A DNA stretch of 64,000 bases, from contig NZ_JBITTU010000001.1 in NCBI RefSeq assembly GCF_044542075.1, positions 372,001 through 436,000 on the forward strand, in the 5' to 3' direction. The notes below the pieces were generated by a model. It saw nothing but the letters and a program-made list of their open reading frames with translations, had not been told where the DNA came from and did no database searches. Of this stretch, positions 7,574-15,852 are shown piece after piece; within the stretch, counting starts at the first letter, position 1; every line of letters starts with the position of its first letter. A program made the translations under genes and the position numbers. The DNA is from Leeuwenhoekiella sp044542075 (lineage in GTDB: Bacteria; Bacteroidota; Bacteroidia; Flavobacteriales; Flavobacteriaceae).

Positions 7574-10000
7574 ATGCGTAACATTATAGGTGTTTTTCTC
7601 TTTACGCTAATCACTATTCAGGCCTCAGCTCAAACTGCGCAATTACAGGGTTTAGTTCAAAATTCAGCAGCTCAACCTTTAGAAGGAGCAACTATAGATG
7701 TAGGGAGAACTAATCTAGGGACTACAACAGATTATAATGGAAATTTTTTACTTGAACAAATCCCGGCGGGTAACTATCGCATTACGATTTCTTACATAGG
7801 TTTTAAGACAAAATATATAAACATCGCATTTGCCGATGGAGAAACTAAAAAACTTGGTGTACTAACGTTGCAAGAAAATCAGGAACAACTTGCAGCGGTA
7901 AGTATTAATGGCATAAAACACAATAAGTTTAGTAGAGAGATGAGTATGAGTGTTTCTAAGATGCCTCTTGCTGATATCGAAAACCCTCAGGTCTATACGA
8001 GTATAACTTCAGCTTTACTAAAAGAACAGGTTATTACTAACTTTGATGATGCCCTTAAAAATGCTCCCGGTATAGATAAGCTTTGGGAATCTACGGGTCG
8101 CGGCAGCGATGGTGCCGGTTATTTCACATTGCGTGGTTTTGCAACACAACCTAATCTGGTAAATAGTCTTCCTGCATTAACTAACGGAAGTCCTGACCCT
8201 GCAAATATTGAACATATAGATGTGATTAAAGGTCCTTCAGGAACGCTCTATGGTAGTAGTTTAGTTTCTTATGGTGGGCTTATAAATATCACCACTAAAA
8301 AACCATTTTTCGGTTTTGGGGGTACCTTAGCATATACTGCAGGTAGCTATGGTCTTAATAGGGTTACTGCAGATGTGAACACTTTATTAAGTAAAGACAA
8401 GGACATCGCCTTACGTGTAAATACCGCTTATCACACTCAAAACAGCTACCAGGATGCGGGTTTTAAGAAGTCCTTTTTCTTTGCTCCCTCGTTAGCTTAC
8501 CGTGTAAACGACCGCCTCTCGTTTAGTCTAAATACTGAATTTTATAAGGGTAAAAGCACCAACCAAACTATGCTTTTTCTAGACCGTGCTGCACCCCTTC
8601 GTGTGCATACTATTGAAGAGCTTGGTTATGATATCAACCGCTCCTATACCGGCAATGACTTGTATATAGAAACTCCAACGTATAGCCTTCAGGCACAGAT
8701 GAATTATAAATTAGATGATAACTGGACCTCTCAGACTGCTTTCTCGAGTTCGTCGTCAAAATCAGATGGCTATTACTCCTATTTATATGAAGGCACACAG
8801 TACACCACATTAGATGAAGGCATTAGTTTATCCCGCTATATAAGCAAACAGAATTCAGAAACTAACGCTACAGATATTCAGCAAAATTTTATTGGAGATT
8901 TTAAAATAGGTTCGGTACGCAATAGGCTGGTCGTGGGGCTTGATTATTATAAAAACACGATAACTAACAACAGTTCTCCCTACGTGGCAAATGGTATGAT
9001 TTATATTGGCGACAACCTTCAGGAGTTTAATGAAGAAGTACTTGGAAATACAGATCCTGCTAACTTTACAGATGATTCTGGTATATTAACCCAGGCGGGA
9101 ACTAATGCTTTATTAGAAAACTCAGCGATAAACCCATCAAAGTCTGAACAGGAAATCTTTAGCGCATACGCTTCAGATGTTATTAACATTCTTCCAGAAC
9201 TCTCTGCGATGTTAAGTTTACGCATTGACCGTTTTAGCAATAATGATCACGCACAGACTGCGCTGTCTCCAAAATTTGGTTTAGTTTATCAACCTATTTT
9301 AGATAAGGTCTCTATTTTTGCAAATTATATGAATGGCTTCAGTAATACGGCACCTGTAGAAGAACTTGCAGCTGGTATTACCACCTTAAGAACTCTTAAT
9401 CCCGAGCAAGCAAACCAGTTTGAGGTAGGCACAAAATTCAATCTTTATAAAAACAGAATTAGCGCTACATTTAGTTACTACGACATACGTGTTAGAGATA
9501 AATCACTACGTATAGATGTTGATGCAAACAACTATTTCTTTACGCAAAATGGTACTCAAGAAAATAAGGGTTTTGAAGCCAGTTTAATTGCAAATCCCAT
9601 AAATGGTTTAAACCTGGTAGCTGGATATAGCTATAATGATAGTAAGCTTGTAGAAGGAGATGCAGATTTTAAAGGCCTAAGACCAGAAAGTGCAGGTCCT
9701 GAAAATCTTGCAAATCTGTGGGCAAGTTACCAGCTTACAAATGGTAAATTAGACGGGTTAGGTTTTGGTTTTGGCGGAAACTATGCTAGCGAAAACAAAA
9801 TTTTTAACCGAAGTCTGGGCGGTACTTTTACTCTGCCGGAATACACTATTCTAAATTCATCAATCTTCTACGGAACTTCTGATTACCGCATTACATTAAA
9901 GCTAGATAACATTACCAATAAATCATATTACAAAGGCTGGTCAACTATTAGCCCACAAAACAAGCGGTCATTACTAGCCAACTTCACCTATAACTTTTAA
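7574..10000 (+). CDS. TonB-dependent siderophore receptor
   Basis: 808 residues with a signal peptide (1-20, ending SAQ). An N-terminal carboxypeptidase-regulatory-like domain (about 22-108) includes DYNGNFLLEQIPAGNYRITISYIGFK. The plug domain (about 135-250) contains VIKGPSGTLYGSS and GGLINITTKKP. The remaining residues form a beta-barrel ending in Phe. The plug motifs and size resemble FhuA/FpvA-type ferric-siderophore receptors rather than SusC. It lies in the outer membrane and needs TonB. It is the first gene of an operon with DUF4198, DUF3325-like, DUF3649-like and PepSY genes, a set repeatedly linked to siderophore uptake. Ligand not predictable. Confidence 0.92.
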   Translation: MRNIIGVFLFTLITIQASAQTAQLQGLVQNSAAQPLEGATIDVGRTNLGTTTDYNGNFLLEQIPAGNYRITISYIGFKTKYINIAFADGETKKLGVLTLQENQEQLAAVSINGIKHNKFSREMSMSVSKMPLADIENPQVYTSITSALLKEQVITNFDDALKNAPGIDKLWESTGRGSDGAGYFTLRGFATQPNLVNSLPALTNGSPDPANIEHIDVIKGPSGTLYGSSLVSYGGLINITTKKPFFGFGGTLAYTAGSYGLNRVTADVNTLLSKDKDIALRVNTAYHTQNSYQDAGFKKSFFFAPSLAYRVNDRLSFSLNTEFYKGKSTNQTMLFLDRAAPLRVHTIEELGYDINRSYTGNDLYIETPTYSLQAQMNYKLDDNWTSQTAFSSSSSKSDGYYSYLYEGTQYTTLDEGISLSRYISKQNSETNATDIQQNFIGDFKIGSVRNRLVVGLDYYKNTITNNSSPYVANGMIYIGDNLQEFNEEVLGNTDPANFTDDSGILTQAGTNALLENSAINPSKSEQEIFSAYASDVINILPELSAMLSLRIDRFSNNDHAQTALSPKFGLVYQPILDKVSIFANYMNGFSNTAPVEELAAGITTLRTLNPEQANQFEVGTKFNLYKNRISATFSYYDIRVRDKSLRIDVDANNYFFTQNGTQENKGFEASLIANPINGLNLVAGYSYNDSKLVEGDADFKGLRPESAGPENLANLWASYQLTNGKLDGLGFGFGGNYASENKIFNRSLGGTFTLPEYTILNSSIFYGTSDYRITLKLDNITNKSYYKGWSTISPQNKRSLLANFTYNF

Positions 10001-10010
10001 AATTTTAAAG

Positions 10011-10733
10011 ATGAAAAAATTAATTCTACTTTTTACGATTGTACTTTTAAGCAATTCTAACGTTGCATTTGCACACTATTTATGGTTAGAAACCAGTGCT
10101 GAAGGAAACTTGAACGAATCTCAGGAGGTAAACATATTTTTTGGGGAATATACGTATGGTGTTATTGAAGAAATAAACGGTGATGCCTTTAAAGGTGTAA
10201 GTGATTTTAAAGTTTGGCTGGTAGACCCTTCCGGAAAAAAACACCTACTTAAAACGACAGCAAAAACAGACCACTATTCTGCCGAATTTACACCTACAGT
10301 TGAAGGTGTTTATCTCATGTATCTTGAAAGTCAAAACATTGACGTTCTGGATTATACAGAATATGACTTCGGAATATTTAAACCGGTTTACAAAACCTTC
10401 AAACAAGTTCAGGTAAATTCTGAAGAATCTGTTAACCCATCACTTTATACAGAAGGACTTATAATTAAAGAACTGCAAAACGATTCTAACGAAGTTAAAT
10501 TACAGGTTTTATACAATGGCTCTCCTTTAAACAAAGCAGAAGCTACTGTATCTATGCTTGATTTATGGACTAAAAAAATCACCACAGATGAGAATGGCAT
10601 CCTTAGTTATGCAAAACCATTTAATACAAAATATATTGTTGAGGTAACTCATAACGAAGAAACTCCCGGTGCTTTTAAAGGGGTAGATTATCAATTTATA
10701 TGGCACTGTGCCACTTACACAAGCTTGCCTTAA
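10011..10733 (+). CDS. DUF4198 domain periplasmic protein
   Basis: 240 residues with a signal peptide (1-21, ending AFA) followed directly by HYLWLE, the usual N-terminus of mature DUF4198 proteins. Two beta-sandwich-like parts follow: one around FKVWLVDPSGKKH and one around EATVSMLDLWTKKITTDENG, which looks like a carrier- or transthyretin-like domain. The family is common beside TonB-dependent metal or siderophore receptors and is thought to act in the periplasm. It starts 10 bases after the receptor gene and ends in a TAATG overlap with the next gene. Confidence 0.85.
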   Translation: MKKLILLFTIVLLSNSNVAFAHYLWLETSAEGNLNESQEVNIFFGEYTYGVIEEINGDAFKGVSDFKVWLVDPSGKKHLLKTTAKTDHYSAEFTPTVEGVYLMYLESQNIDVLDYTEYDFGIFKPVYKTFKQVQVNSEESVNPSLYTEGLIIKELQNDSNEVKLQVLYNGSPLNKAEATVSMLDLWTKKITTDENGILSYAKPFNTKYIVEVTHNEETPGAFKGVDYQFIWHCATYTSLP

Positions 10734-11014
10734 TGCTAGTTATTGCCTGCTCCTTACTAATGGTTGGTTTTTATCTAATGTACAGCACATCTGCTAAGAT
10801 GCAACCCAAAAATGATATAACTCAAAAAAGTAAACTCCGAAAGAATAAATGGGTTCTCAATTCTTTCGGACTGTACCTGCTATGTATGGGTTATGGTATT
10901 TTTATGAATGAATTGGGTATTGGTTCAGGTTTTTTTACGGCCAGCATCACCTTGATGACTTTTAGCTGCCTCCTATTAATTCTAGCTCCTTTGAATCTTT
11001 TTAAAACTAAATAA
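10733..11014 (+). CDS. DUF3325-like small membrane protein
   Basis: About 93 residues with three hydrophobic helices: MLVIACSLLMVGFYLMY, an LNSFGLYLLCMGYGIFM region, and FFTASITLMTFSCLLLILA. Size, topology and operon position fit the DUF3325 proteins found in siderophore-reduction operons; the family match is by pattern only. I choose the ATG that overlaps the previous stop codon (TAATG), which suggests translational coupling and starts right at helix 1. An in-frame ATG at 10700 would add 11 residues. Confidence 0.7.
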   Translation: MLVIACSLLMVGFYLMYSTSAKMQPKNDITQKSKLRKNKWVLNSFGLYLLCMGYGIFMNELGIGSGFFTASITLMTFSCLLLILAPLNLFKTK

Positions 11015-11016
11015 CA

Positions 11017-11316
11017 GTGCCGGCAAACTCAAAATATTTAACGACTTCCCGGGCACAACGCCTCCTACGCCTACTTACAGGATTTGTAGGTGGCTATGCA
11101 ATAACTACATTAGTACATTTACTAGCTGCATCATATGTATCAAAAAGCATAGCTCTAATAACATTTACTTTTAGCGGCTTTATTCTTTGGGCGGTATTAT
11201 TTATAACTGCATACATTCCGAAGAAAACCTGGCATGCCCTTGTAATTTATACCGGTATTTCGGTGATTTTGGGGATGCTTTTATTTTGTGTACCAGCTAA
11301 TCAACCCACACTATAA
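11017..11316 (+). CDS. DUF3649-like small membrane protein
   Basis: 99 residues starting at a GTG two bases after the previous stop. A basic N-terminus (RAQRLLRLLTGFVGGYAITTL) is followed by three to four hydrophobic helices. The RxxxxxxGGYA pattern and the place between a DUF3325-like and a PepSY-TM gene fit DUF3649. It is an inner-membrane protein of unknown mechanism in siderophore operons. Confidence 0.68.
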   Translation: MPANSKYLTTSRAQRLLRLLTGFVGGYAITTLVHLLAASYVSKSIALITFTFSGFILWAVLFITAYIPKKTWHALVIYTGISVILGMLLFCVPANQPTL

Positions 11317-11321
11317 TAACT

Positions 11322-12866
11322 ATGGGGAATCGACTTTACAATCTGTTTTTTAGTTTACATACGGTAAGTGGTATCGTGATTAGCGTGGCATTATATATCA
11401 TTTTTTTTGCAGGTTCTTTTTCATTTTTTAGAGATGACATCATTGCCTGGGAACGCAATCAAAATGCGTTAACAAATGATAACTTACCTGCTCAGATAGA
11501 TCCTATACTAGACAGTCTCAATTCACGTTACAACCTAAACAGCCGAGATATAACTCTTAAGACGTATTATGCAGAAAGACGTGTTAGCATAAGTCTGACT
11601 GCCCAAAAAGACACCTTATTAAAAAACCCGGATGCCGGAGCACATTTTTTTTATTTAGATCCGCTAGAGTTTACTGAGCAAACCTATACAGAATCCTATA
11701 CGCTGGGCGAGTTTTTATACAGGCTTCATTTTCTAACCCAGTTTTTTTATCCGGTAGGTTATTATGTTTCCGGCTTTGTTGCTTTCTTTTTTCTAATTGC
11801 GATACTTACAGGATTGCTCATTCACTGGAAAAAAATAATAAGCAACTTCTATACATTCCGCCCGTGGGCGAAATTAAAAACTTTATGGACCGATGCGCAT
11901 ACCGCACTGGGTTTTATAGGACTTCCTTTTCAATTTGTACTTGCTGTAACCGGAACCTTTTTTATGTTGAAAATATTACTGCTTACCCCGGCAGCGATAG
12001 CTTTATATGGCGGTGATGAACAAAAAATATATGAAGAATTAGAGTATGACACACCTGCATTTGAATTTACAAATCAAAAATTAGCACGCAAACCAGAACT
12101 CGATTTAGTTTTAAAAAATACCAGAGCAGACTGGCCAGACTTTAATATAAACGAGGTTATTCTAAATAATTATGGCGACACTAATATGTATGTCACTATA
12201 AAAGGACAGCAAAATTATAGTACGAAATTTAATGCTCCCGGGGAATTACGATATCGTGTAGCTACTGGCGAAACAACGATTATAAAAAACCCGTATGCAA
12301 ACACCTCCTATCTTGACAGCGTTAAAAATATAATGTATCGGCTACATTTTGGAGATTATGGCGGCTACTTATTACGTATTATATCCTTTTTGTTAGGAAT
12401 CATTACCTGCGTAGTTATAATCTCTGGTGTGATGATCTGGTTGCTAGCAAGAGATAAGAAAAATGTTTCCTTAAAAAAGCAAAAGTTTTACAGACGTGTT
12501 GCCCTTTCATATCTTGCAATTTGCTTGAGCATGTATCCCGTAACTGCGCTTAGCTTTGTCGTAGTCAAATTTGCATACCCATATAATGAGACATCGTTAT
12601 ACTGGTTTTATTTAGGAATCTGGGCATTGGCAAGTTTGTATTTAATACTCAAGAAAAACAGAACGTACTGTATAAAATTCAGTTTGCTGTGGGGAAGTAT
12701 CTTAGGTTTTCTAGTACCTATAGCTAATTATATTATAACAGGTACCGGGTTCTGGAAAAATTATGCGGCGGCTAATTATCAAATCGCCTTTGTAGATTTA
12801 TTCTGGATGGTTTTAGCAACCTGTACCTTATTTGCTTTTTTTAAGATAAAGCGATCTAATAGTTAA
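11322..12866 (+). CDS. PepSY-associated TM helix protein (putative ferric-siderophore reductase)
   Basis: 514 residues with about eight membrane helices: one near 15-35, a pair near 150-220, one near 345-372 and a C-terminal bundle from 385 on. Two large periplasmic parts contain PepSY-like segments. Conserved His residues lie in or near helices (LYRLHFLTQFF, LIHWKK, YRLHFGDYGG), a pattern proposed to bind haem in iron-reductase-like PepSY-TM proteins. It is the last gene of the receptor operon and probably helps reduce or release siderophore iron at the inner membrane. Its end overlaps the convergent lipoprotein gene by 11 bases. Confidence 0.85.
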   Translation: MGNRLYNLFFSLHTVSGIVISVALYIIFFAGSFSFFRDDIIAWERNQNALTNDNLPAQIDPILDSLNSRYNLNSRDITLKTYYAERRVSISLTAQKDTLLKNPDAGAHFFYLDPLEFTEQTYTESYTLGEFLYRLHFLTQFFYPVGYYVSGFVAFFFLIAILTGLLIHWKKIISNFYTFRPWAKLKTLWTDAHTALGFIGLPFQFVLAVTGTFFMLKILLLTPAAIALYGGDEQKIYEELEYDTPAFEFTNQKLARKPELDLVLKNTRADWPDFNINEVILNNYGDTNMYVTIKGQQNYSTKFNAPGELRYRVATGETTIIKNPYANTSYLDSVKNIMYRLHFGDYGGYLLRIISFLLGIITCVVIISGVMIWLLARDKKNVSLKKQKFYRRVALSYLAICLSMYPVTALSFVVVKFAYPYNETSLYWFYLGIWALASLYLILKKNRTYCIKFSLLWGSILGFLVPIANYIITGTGFWKNYAAANYQIAFVDLFWMVLATCTLFAFFKIKRSNS

Positions 12867-13716
12867 ACCCAAATCTACCATCTGTTATTTGAACAGTACT
12901 CGACCCCTGTGCTGTAAAAGAAAACGTGCCTCCTACTGATCTTGCATCTCTATTATGTGAAGATATGGTTAGTGTTCCGCTTTGAACTATTGGGTTTGTA
13001 TTTGAAGATTGATACGAAGCCTGATAAGGACTCGTAACTGAAAAATCTGTTAAAGGATAGGTACCCGGTTCAATATTCTTTGGAAAAACTAATCGAATTA
13101 CAACAGAACTTTGATTACCAGACCCTAATATAGCTGTTGAACCTGCTGATGCATTAACACTTATAGGATTAAATGTATTTCCGTTTATTCTACAGTAAAA
13201 AGAAGTTGCAACTACCGGAATTTCTTCGGGAACCGGTGGTTTTTTATAAAAAGGAACTTCATAAAAATAGCCTTTAGTAAAATATACATCACTGCTATCT
13301 ACCTGTGATCGCGCCCTAAATCTAAAAGATCCCGTATACGTACTATCTTCTATTCGCTCAACTACGATTGAGCCTTCACCATCAATTAGCGTCGAAAACT
13401 CTTTCCCGGAGGCCGAAATATATGTTGCGTAAGTAGGGTTATCAGGCTCTATATTAAAAACACCTTCACCATAAAAAGGTAGCGTAAGGCTTACCTGCTC
13501 TTCATTTAATATACCCGATAAGCGAATTACCGGTACCGAATTGCCGGGAACAGTAACCTCAAAATTATCTTCATCAACAACTTCTGCCCTAGATATATTA
13601 GCTTTAAAAAAAACCGTGTCACGTATCGCTTGAAAAGCCGGTGTGTTGAAGCTCACATCGTCTGTACAGGAAATAATAGAAAGCAGACCTAAAAAAGCAG
13701 CAAGGTTCTTCAACAT
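12856..13716 (-). CDS. DUF6252-like lipoprotein
   Basis: 286 residues with a lipoprotein signal (LLSIISC, Cys17) and a beta-rich body. Two similar halves can be seen, roughly 30-150 and 165-286. Each contains a Phe-x-Ala/Cys-x-Ile/Asn start, a PGTYPL-type turn and a GxFxFxA strand near its end, as in DUF6252 proteins. The separating segment is proline-rich (FYKKPPVPEEIP). Likely anchored to the outer membrane; function unknown. Converges with the siderophore operon with an 11-base overlap. Confidence 0.7.
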   Translation of the reverse strand: MLKNLAAFLGLLSIISCTDDVSFNTPAFQAIRDTVFFKANISRAEVVDEDNFEVTVPGNSVPVIRLSGILNEEQVSLTLPFYGEGVFNIEPDNPTYATYISASGKEFSTLIDGEGSIVVERIEDSTYTGSFRFRARSQVDSSDVYFTKGYFYEVPFYKKPPVPEEIPVVATSFYCRINGNTFNPISVNASAGSTAILGSGNQSSVVIRLVFPKNIEPGTYPLTDFSVTSPYQASYQSSNTNPIVQSGTLTISSHNRDARSVGGTFSFTAQGSSTVQITDGRFGFNY

Positions 13717-13768
13717 AACACGTTAAGTATAAGGAATCAAATTTAAGATATTATAGATTAAAAACGTA

Positions 13769-13797
13769 TTGACAGCCAGAAAATTGTAGTATATTTG
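13769..13797 (+). promoter_or_regulatory. Promoter of rpsP operon
   Basis: TTG at 13769-13771 and TATATTTG at 13790-13797 are spaced by 18 bases, close to the -33/-7 consensus of the phylum. Transcription from here would give a leader of about 90 bases before rpsP. Confidence 0.6.
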
Positions 13798-13862
13798 CGC
13801 CCTCATTTAGAGAAACTATTTTTAAGCCTGTGTTTAATTATAGTATTCAACAAATTATAATC

Positions 13863-13891
13863 GAGGTCGGGTACCTCAAAAATTAATTTTT
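13863..13891 (+). promoter_or_regulatory. Hairpin in the rpsP leader
   Basis: GAGGT (13863-13867) and ACCTC (13873-13877) form a short G+C-rich stem in an otherwise AT-rich leader. They are followed by the 14-base palindrome AAAAATTAATTTTT (13878-13891), which touches the rpsP ATG. Such a structure could serve ribosomal-protein autoregulation, but this is inference only. Confidence 0.35.
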
Positions 13892-14431
13892 ATGCCAGTA
13901 AAAATCAGATTACAAAGACACGGTAAAAAAGGAAAACCTTTTTATTGGGTAGTAGCCGCAGATACGCGCGCTAAACGTGATGGTAAATTCTTAGAAAAAC
14001 TAGGAACTTACAATCCAAACACAAATCCTGCGACTATTGATTTAGACGTAGATTCATCAGTAAAATGGTTGCAAAACGGGGCTCAGCCTACTGAAACTGC
14101 AAAACGTTTACTTTCTTACAAAGGTGTTTTATTGAAAAATCATTTAGCCGGTGGTGTACGTAAAGGTGCGCTTACTGAGGAGCAAATGGAAGAAAAATTC
14201 AATGCTTGGTTAGAAGAAAAATCTTCTAAAGTAGAGTCTAAAAAAGACAATCTATCTAAAGAACAGGAAAAGGCAAAGAAAGAGGCTTTAGCTGCTGAAA
14301 AAGCTGCAAACGAAGCTCGTATCGCTGCTGCTCAACCTGAAGAAGTAGCTGAAGAGGCTGCTCCTGAGGCAGAAGCTGCAATTGAAGAAGCTCCTGCGAC
14401 TGAAGAAAACAACGAAGAAGAAGCTAAATAA
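13892..14431 (+). CDS. rpsP: 30S ribosomal protein S16
   Basis: 179 residues. The first 80 or so are the conserved S16 core (PVKIRLQRHGKKGKPFYWVVAADTRAKRDGKF type start, then LGTYNP). An extension of about 90 residues follows, with a Lys/Glu-rich coil and a low-complexity Ala/Glu tail (EEVAEEAAPEAEAAIEEAPA). The bacterial core is usually about 80-90 residues; such tails are seen in Bacteroidota. S16 helps assemble the 30S subunit. It is first in an operon with rimM (12-base gap) and trmN6. Confidence 0.98.
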   Translation: MPVKIRLQRHGKKGKPFYWVVAADTRAKRDGKFLEKLGTYNPNTNPATIDLDVDSSVKWLQNGAQPTETAKRLLSYKGVLLKNHLAGGVRKGALTEEQMEEKFNAWLEEKSSKVESKKDNLSKEQEKAKKEALAAEKAANEARIAAAQPEEVAEEAAPEAEAAIEEAPATEENNEEEAK

Positions 14432-14443
14432 ATAAAACTCACG

Positions 14444-14968
14444 ATGCGCAAAGAAGAATGTTTCTATCTGGGCAAAATCGTGCGAAAATTTAGTTTTAAG
14501 GGCGAGTTACTAGCTAAGCTAGATACTGATGAGCCTGAAATGTATGAAAATCTGGAATCAGTATTTGTCGATTTTAACGGCAATCTGGTTCCATTTTTTA
14601 TTCATTCTTGCCAGCTGCATAAATCTACATTACTTCGTATTGATTTTGAAGACGTAAACACAGAAGAAGATGCAGAAGATCTAATTAATGCAGAACTTTT
14701 TTTACCGCTTTCAATGTTACCTCAACTTGAAGGCACACAGTTTTATTACCACGAGATTATAGGTTTTACGGTAAAAGATATTTCTTTTGGGAAAGTGGGC
14801 ACCATAACCGGTGTAAACGATAATACCTCTCAGGCCCTTTTTGAAATTGATCATAAAGGCAAAGAAGTCCTGATTCCTATTAACGATGACTTTATCAAAG
14901 AAGTAGATCGCAGTACAAAAATCATTACTATTGATGCGCCAGAAGGCTTGATTGATATTTACATCTAG
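14444..14968 (+). CDS. rimM: Ribosome maturation factor RimM
   Basis: 174 residues with the RimM N-terminal beta-barrel (GKIVRKFSFKGELLAKLDTD) and the C-terminal PRC-barrel (FYYHEIIGFTV, GKVGTITGV, EVLIPINDDFIKEVD). RimM binds S19 in the 30S head and assists late 16S rRNA processing. It lies directly after rpsP, the classic neighbour, and before trmN6. The length is normal. Confidence 0.96.
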   Translation: MRKEECFYLGKIVRKFSFKGELLAKLDTDEPEMYENLESVFVDFNGNLVPFFIHSCQLHKSTLLRIDFEDVNTEEDAEDLINAELFLPLSMLPQLEGTQFYYHEIIGFTVKDISFGKVGTITGVNDNTSQALFEIDHKGKEVLIPINDDFIKEVDRSTKIITIDAPEGLIDIYI

Positions 14969-14986
14969 CCTCTAATTATTTTCTAA

Positions 14987-15712
14987 GTGTCAAAGCCTTT
15001 TAAATTTAAAGAGTTTACAATAGCTCAGGATCAATGTGCCATGAAAATAGGTACAGATGGCGTTTTGCTGGGTGCCTGGGCACCGGTAACTCATTTTCCA
15101 GATGCTATACTTGATATAGGCACCGGTACCGGCATTATTGCTTTAATTCTTGCTCAGCGCTCTGACGCCGAGCTTATAGATGCCTTAGAGCTAGATGATG
15201 CTGCATACGAGCAAGCCGTGTCTAATTTTGAAAATGCGCCCTGGGGAGATCGTCTTTTTTGTTATCACGCACATTTATATGAGTTCGCAACAGAAATTGA
15301 AGATAAATACGATCTAATTGTATGTAACCCTCCCTATTTTGAAGGAAATTCCCCCCTTACCGAACAAAAAAACTCAGCTCGGGAGCAAGCACGTTTTGAA
15401 GACGCAATGCCTTTTGATTTACTGGTTGCTTCTGCCCGTCACTTATTAAACACAAACGGTATTTTTTGTGTAATAATTCCCAACGCACGTGAAGAAGAAT
15501 TTTTAAGCCTTGCTTCAAAAACAGGTTTATATCCTTCAAAAATCACGCGTGTAAAAGGTACTGCTGCAGCAACATCTCCCAAGCGTTCTTTAATAGCTTT
15601 TACCACTCAAGAAACTAATCCGAAAGAAGACACGCTAATTATTGAGATTCAAAGACATGTCTACACGTCTCAATACATAGATCTTGTCAAAGATTTCTAC
15701 CTCAAAATGTAG
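14987..15712 (+). CDS. trmN6: tRNA1(Val) (adenine(37)-N6)-methyltransferase
   Basis: 241 residues starting at GTG, 18 bases after rimM. Rossmann methyltransferase motif I (DIGTGTG, 43-49) and motif IV NPPY (114-117) identify a class I N6-adenine methyltransferase. The start KPFKFKEFTIAQDQCAMKIGTDG is characteristic of the TrmN6/YfiC family, which methylates A37 of tRNA1(Val). A short hairpin (GCTCA/TGAGC, 15714-15725) with four Ts may end the operon. Confidence 0.9.
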   Translation: MSKPFKFKEFTIAQDQCAMKIGTDGVLLGAWAPVTHFPDAILDIGTGTGIIALILAQRSDAELIDALELDDAAYEQAVSNFENAPWGDRLFCYHAHLYEFATEIEDKYDLIVCNPPYFEGNSPLTEQKNSAREQARFEDAMPFDLLVASARHLLNTNGIFCVIIPNAREEEFLSLASKTGLYPSKITRVKGTAAATSPKRSLIAFTTQETNPKEDTLIIEIQRHVYTSQYIDLVKDFYLKM

Positions 15713-15739
15713 CGCTCATTTGAGCATTTTAATCTAAAA

Positions 15740-15852
15740 AATTGTAATATTAGTTATAGATTTTTTGTCATTTTCTACAAAAACAAAGAGTATAACCGCT
15801 ATTAATTCAATCATTTTAAATTTAAAATATTTAAAATGAAAATATTACAATT
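15740..15852 (+). repeat. Nested inverted repeats in the leader of the acyl-CoA dehydrogenase gene
   Basis: AATTGTAATATT (15740-15751) is perfectly complementary to AATATTACAATT (15841-15852), which directly abuts the ATG at 15853. Nested inside, CATTTTAAAT (15812-15821) pairs with ATTTAAAATG (15829-15838). If transcribed, the arms could fold over the translation start. They could also be protein-binding sites. The region is very AT-rich, so chance is a concern. Confidence 0.45.
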
